A DNA stretch of 7,685 nt, taken from NCBI GenBank assembly GCA_036277635.1, contig DASUMP010000008.1, positions 1 to 7,685 on the forward strand, written 5' to 3'. A program made the position numbers and the translations under genes. The notes under the pieces were generated by a model. That model did no database searches and was not told the origin of the DNA. It saw only the letters and a list, made by a program, of their open reading frames with translations. The DNA is from DASUMP01 sp036277635. GTDB lineage: Bacteria; Actinomycetota; Acidimicrobiia; IMCC26256; PALSA-610. Numbering within the stretch: the first letter of the stretch is position 1; each line of letters opens with the position of its first letter. This document shows, in pieces, positions 6,388 through 7,685 of this stretch.

Positions 6388-7560
6388 TCAGGGCACCTCG
6401 GGCTCGAGTCCGAAATGGTCGATGTAGTCGCGGAACTCGTGCCGCACGCGTTCGGGGTCGACGCCGAACTCGTGCGGCGCGTAGCGGTGGATGCCGTGCT
6501 TGCCGGCCGGGTTGTCGGCGATGAACGCCCGCATCCTCGTCGCCGCCTCGGTCGTGAGCGGCAATCCGAACCGCTCGTAGATCTGCTCGACGACACCGAA
6601 CTGGTCAGCGATGAAGTCACGGAAGTACACGTCGAGGAAGACAGCGTCGGGGTACTCGGCGCTGCGGCGGGTCTCGACGCCGCGCATCAGCATCCGGCGG
6701 AGGCGCTCGGTCCAGTCGGCGGCGACCTCGTGCGGATCGACGTCGTCGCTCCCCATGGAGCGCACGAGCGACGTGAGGCTCGCGTACGACGTCATCGACT
6801 TCACCGGATCGCGATGCGTGAACACGATGCGCGCGTCGGGGTACTCGTGGAGCAGCTGGCGGAGGCCCCAGAGGTGCGCGCCGGTCTTCAGCACCCATCG
6901 ATCGCGTGGGTTGCGCCACTGGAGGTGCTGCAGCTGGCGACGGTGGAACGTGTAGACGTCCGACCACTCGGCGCCGTCGTCGACCCAGTCCTGATACGCG
7001 GGGACGCGGAACTGGTTGTGGAACAGCGGGGTGCACATCGACTCGCCCATCATCGTGACGCACTCCTGCGACAGCGTCGCTCCCATCGGGTGCATCGCCT
7101 TGAAGGCCGGGATCTGGAGCTCGACGGCCGGGAACGTGGCGGCGCACTGCGCGATGCGGGGGTCGGTGTCGAAGGTGTCGGCCTCGGGCGGCGGCGACGG
7201 GAACATGACCTCCCACGTCACGGGCACTCGCGTGGCGGGGTCCTGGGCGAGGATGTCGTGCAGGATCGTCGTCCCGGTCCGGGGCATGCCGACGATGAAG
7301 ACGGGTCGTGCGATCCGCTCCGCTGCGATCGCCGGGTTCCGCTTCCGATCCTCGATGTAGTGGAGTCGGTTCACGATGTGGCCGAGCGCGCGCTCCGAAG
7401 CGATGATGCGCCCGACGTCGTTCAGGCGCGCGTGTGAGTTGAGTGACGCGACGAATCGCTCGAGGCCTTCGGCGAACTGACCGCTGCCGAGGTCGTCGAG
7501 GTCTCCCGCTCGCCGACGCGCCTCGGCCGTCAGCGCTCCCACCGAGAACTCCGCTTCCAC
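6388..7560 (-). CDS. PAPS-dependent sulfotransferase family protein
   Basis: A 390-residue sulfotransferase of the Sulfotransfer_3-like group, which moves a sulfuryl group from PAPS to a hydroxyl. The 5'-phosphosulfate loop is seen in FIVGMPRTGTTIL (88-100). The 3'-phosphate site is ARIVFTHRDPVKSMTSYASL (243-262), with Arg250 and Ser258 at the expected 8-residue spacing. WVLKTGAHLWGL (222-233) corresponds to the KSP.HL block of the family. About 85 residues, mostly predicted helical and charged, precede the loop; this is usual for actinobacterial members. No signal peptide or membrane segment is visible, so it is likely cytosolic. The start is GTG at 7560, backed by the ribosome site just upstream. 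It heads the six-gene operon, which suggests that the acceptor is the same lipid- or steroid-like compound handled by the other enzymes; this is inference. Confidence 0.92.
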   Translation of the reverse strand: MEAEFSVGALTAEARRRAGDLDDLGSGQFAEGLERFVASLNSHARLNDVGRIIASERALGHIVNRLHYIEDRKRNPAIAAERIARPVFIVGMPRTGTTILHDILAQDPATRVPVTWEVMFPSPPPEADTFDTDPRIAQCAATFPAVELQIPAFKAMHPMGATLSQECVTMMGESMCTPLFHNQFRVPAYQDWVDDGAEWSDVYTFHRRQLQHLQWRNPRDRWVLKTGAHLWGLRQLLHEYPDARIVFTHRDPVKSMTSYASLTSLVRSMGSDDVDPHEVAADWTERLRRMLMRGVETRRSAEYPDAVFLDVYFRDFIADQFGVVEQIYERFGLPLTTEAATRMRAFIADNPAGKHGIHRYAPHEFGVDPERVRHEFRDYIDHFGLEPEVP

Positions 7561-7685
7561 GGCGCCCTTCCTCGTGTCCGCGACGCCGGAGCGTACGCGC
7601 CGCCCGCGCGCCGCCTCGCCGCTCCTCGCACCTGCCGCGCCCGCGCGGGCCCGTTCGCACCGTGTGCGCGTGGGGCCGTGGGGGG
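7561..7685 (-). promoter_or_regulatory. Upstream region of the - strand operon, probable promoter location
   Basis: These 125 bases hold no convincing gene and are the only non-coding stretch of any length, so the operon promoter is expected here or just beyond the edge. On the - strand TACGCT (7590-7595) fits a TANNNT -10 box, 29 bases before the start codon, but no matching -35 box is seen. Two small symmetric sequences occur: the perfect 12-base palindrome GCCCGCGCGGGC (7639-7650) and CGCAC/GTGCG arms (7656-7660 and 7664-7668). In DNA this GC-rich such symmetry can arise by chance. The location is plausible; the exact sites are weak. Confidence 0.3.
7565..7573 (-). promoter_or_regulatory. 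Ribosome binding site supporting the sulfotransferase GTG start
   Basis: On the - strand GAGGAAGGG precedes the GTG at 7560, with AGGA 8 bases away. It is the best ribosome site nearby and decides for this GTG. Confidence 0.65.

Noticed and set aside
4811..6427. 538-codon + strand frame opposite the SDR and MDR genes
   Set aside because: The opposite strand encodes two motif-complete enzymes; the + frame is compositionally biased and has no recognisable domain.
6617..7660. Second - strand frame across the sulfotransferase gene and upstream region
   Set aside because: Arg/Pro/Ala-rich with no motif, while the adjacent frame carries the complete sulfotransferase with a good ribosome site.
1..7685. 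tRNA, rRNA, CRISPR array, insertion sequence or riboswitch
   Set aside because: I saw no direct repeats, terminal inverted repeats, transposase motifs or tRNA-like sequence. Nearly every base belongs to an intact gene, which leaves no room for a hidden element or defence system.

Overview
The window is very GC-rich, tightly packed bacterial DNA and holds eight genes: two on the + strand at the left, one of them cut by the window edge, and six in a row on the - strand. Three features suggest a high-GC actinomycetote: strong GC bias at third codon positions, an F420-type luciferase-like oxidoreductase, and start codons that overlap the previous stop as GTGA. An uncultured Acidimicrobiia- or Mycobacteriales-like lineage is plausible. 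This placement is inference; no rRNA or other marker gene is present.

Left part, + strand (1-1221): the last 166 codons of a glutamine synthetase-family ligase are followed, with a 4-base overlap, by a complete class I glutamine amidotransferase-like hydrolase of the peptidase C26 / PuuD type. A gamma-glutamylating ligase next to a gamma-glutamyl hydrolase suggests a gamma-glutamylated route for using polyamines or other amines as nitrogen and carbon source. The oxidase and aldehyde dehydrogenase steps are not in view.

Right part, - strand (7560 down to 1208), in transcription order: a PAPS-type sulfotransferase, a zinc-free MDR quinone oxidoreductase / enoyl reductase, a classical SDR, an AMP-forming acyl-CoA synthetase, a second SDR that resembles 3-alpha-hydroxysteroid dehydrogenase / carbonyl reductase, and an F420-type LLM oxidoreductase. 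The gaps are 5, 34 and 34 bases, then two 4-base GTGA overlaps, so this looks like one operon. It ends tail-to-tail with the hydrolase gene, and the two coding regions overlap by 14 bases.

The six genes fit modification or breakdown of a lipophilic hydroxylated or carboxylated compound such as a steroid, terpenoid or alicyclic acid. The synthetase would make the CoA thioester, the SDRs would interconvert hydroxyl and keto groups, the MDR and LLM proteins would reduce or oxidise, and the sulfotransferase would add sulfate to a hydroxyl. The substrate is unknown and core beta-oxidation genes are absent from the window. No RNA gene, mobile element, CRISPR array or long repeat was seen. The only non-coding stretch of any size is 7561-7685.
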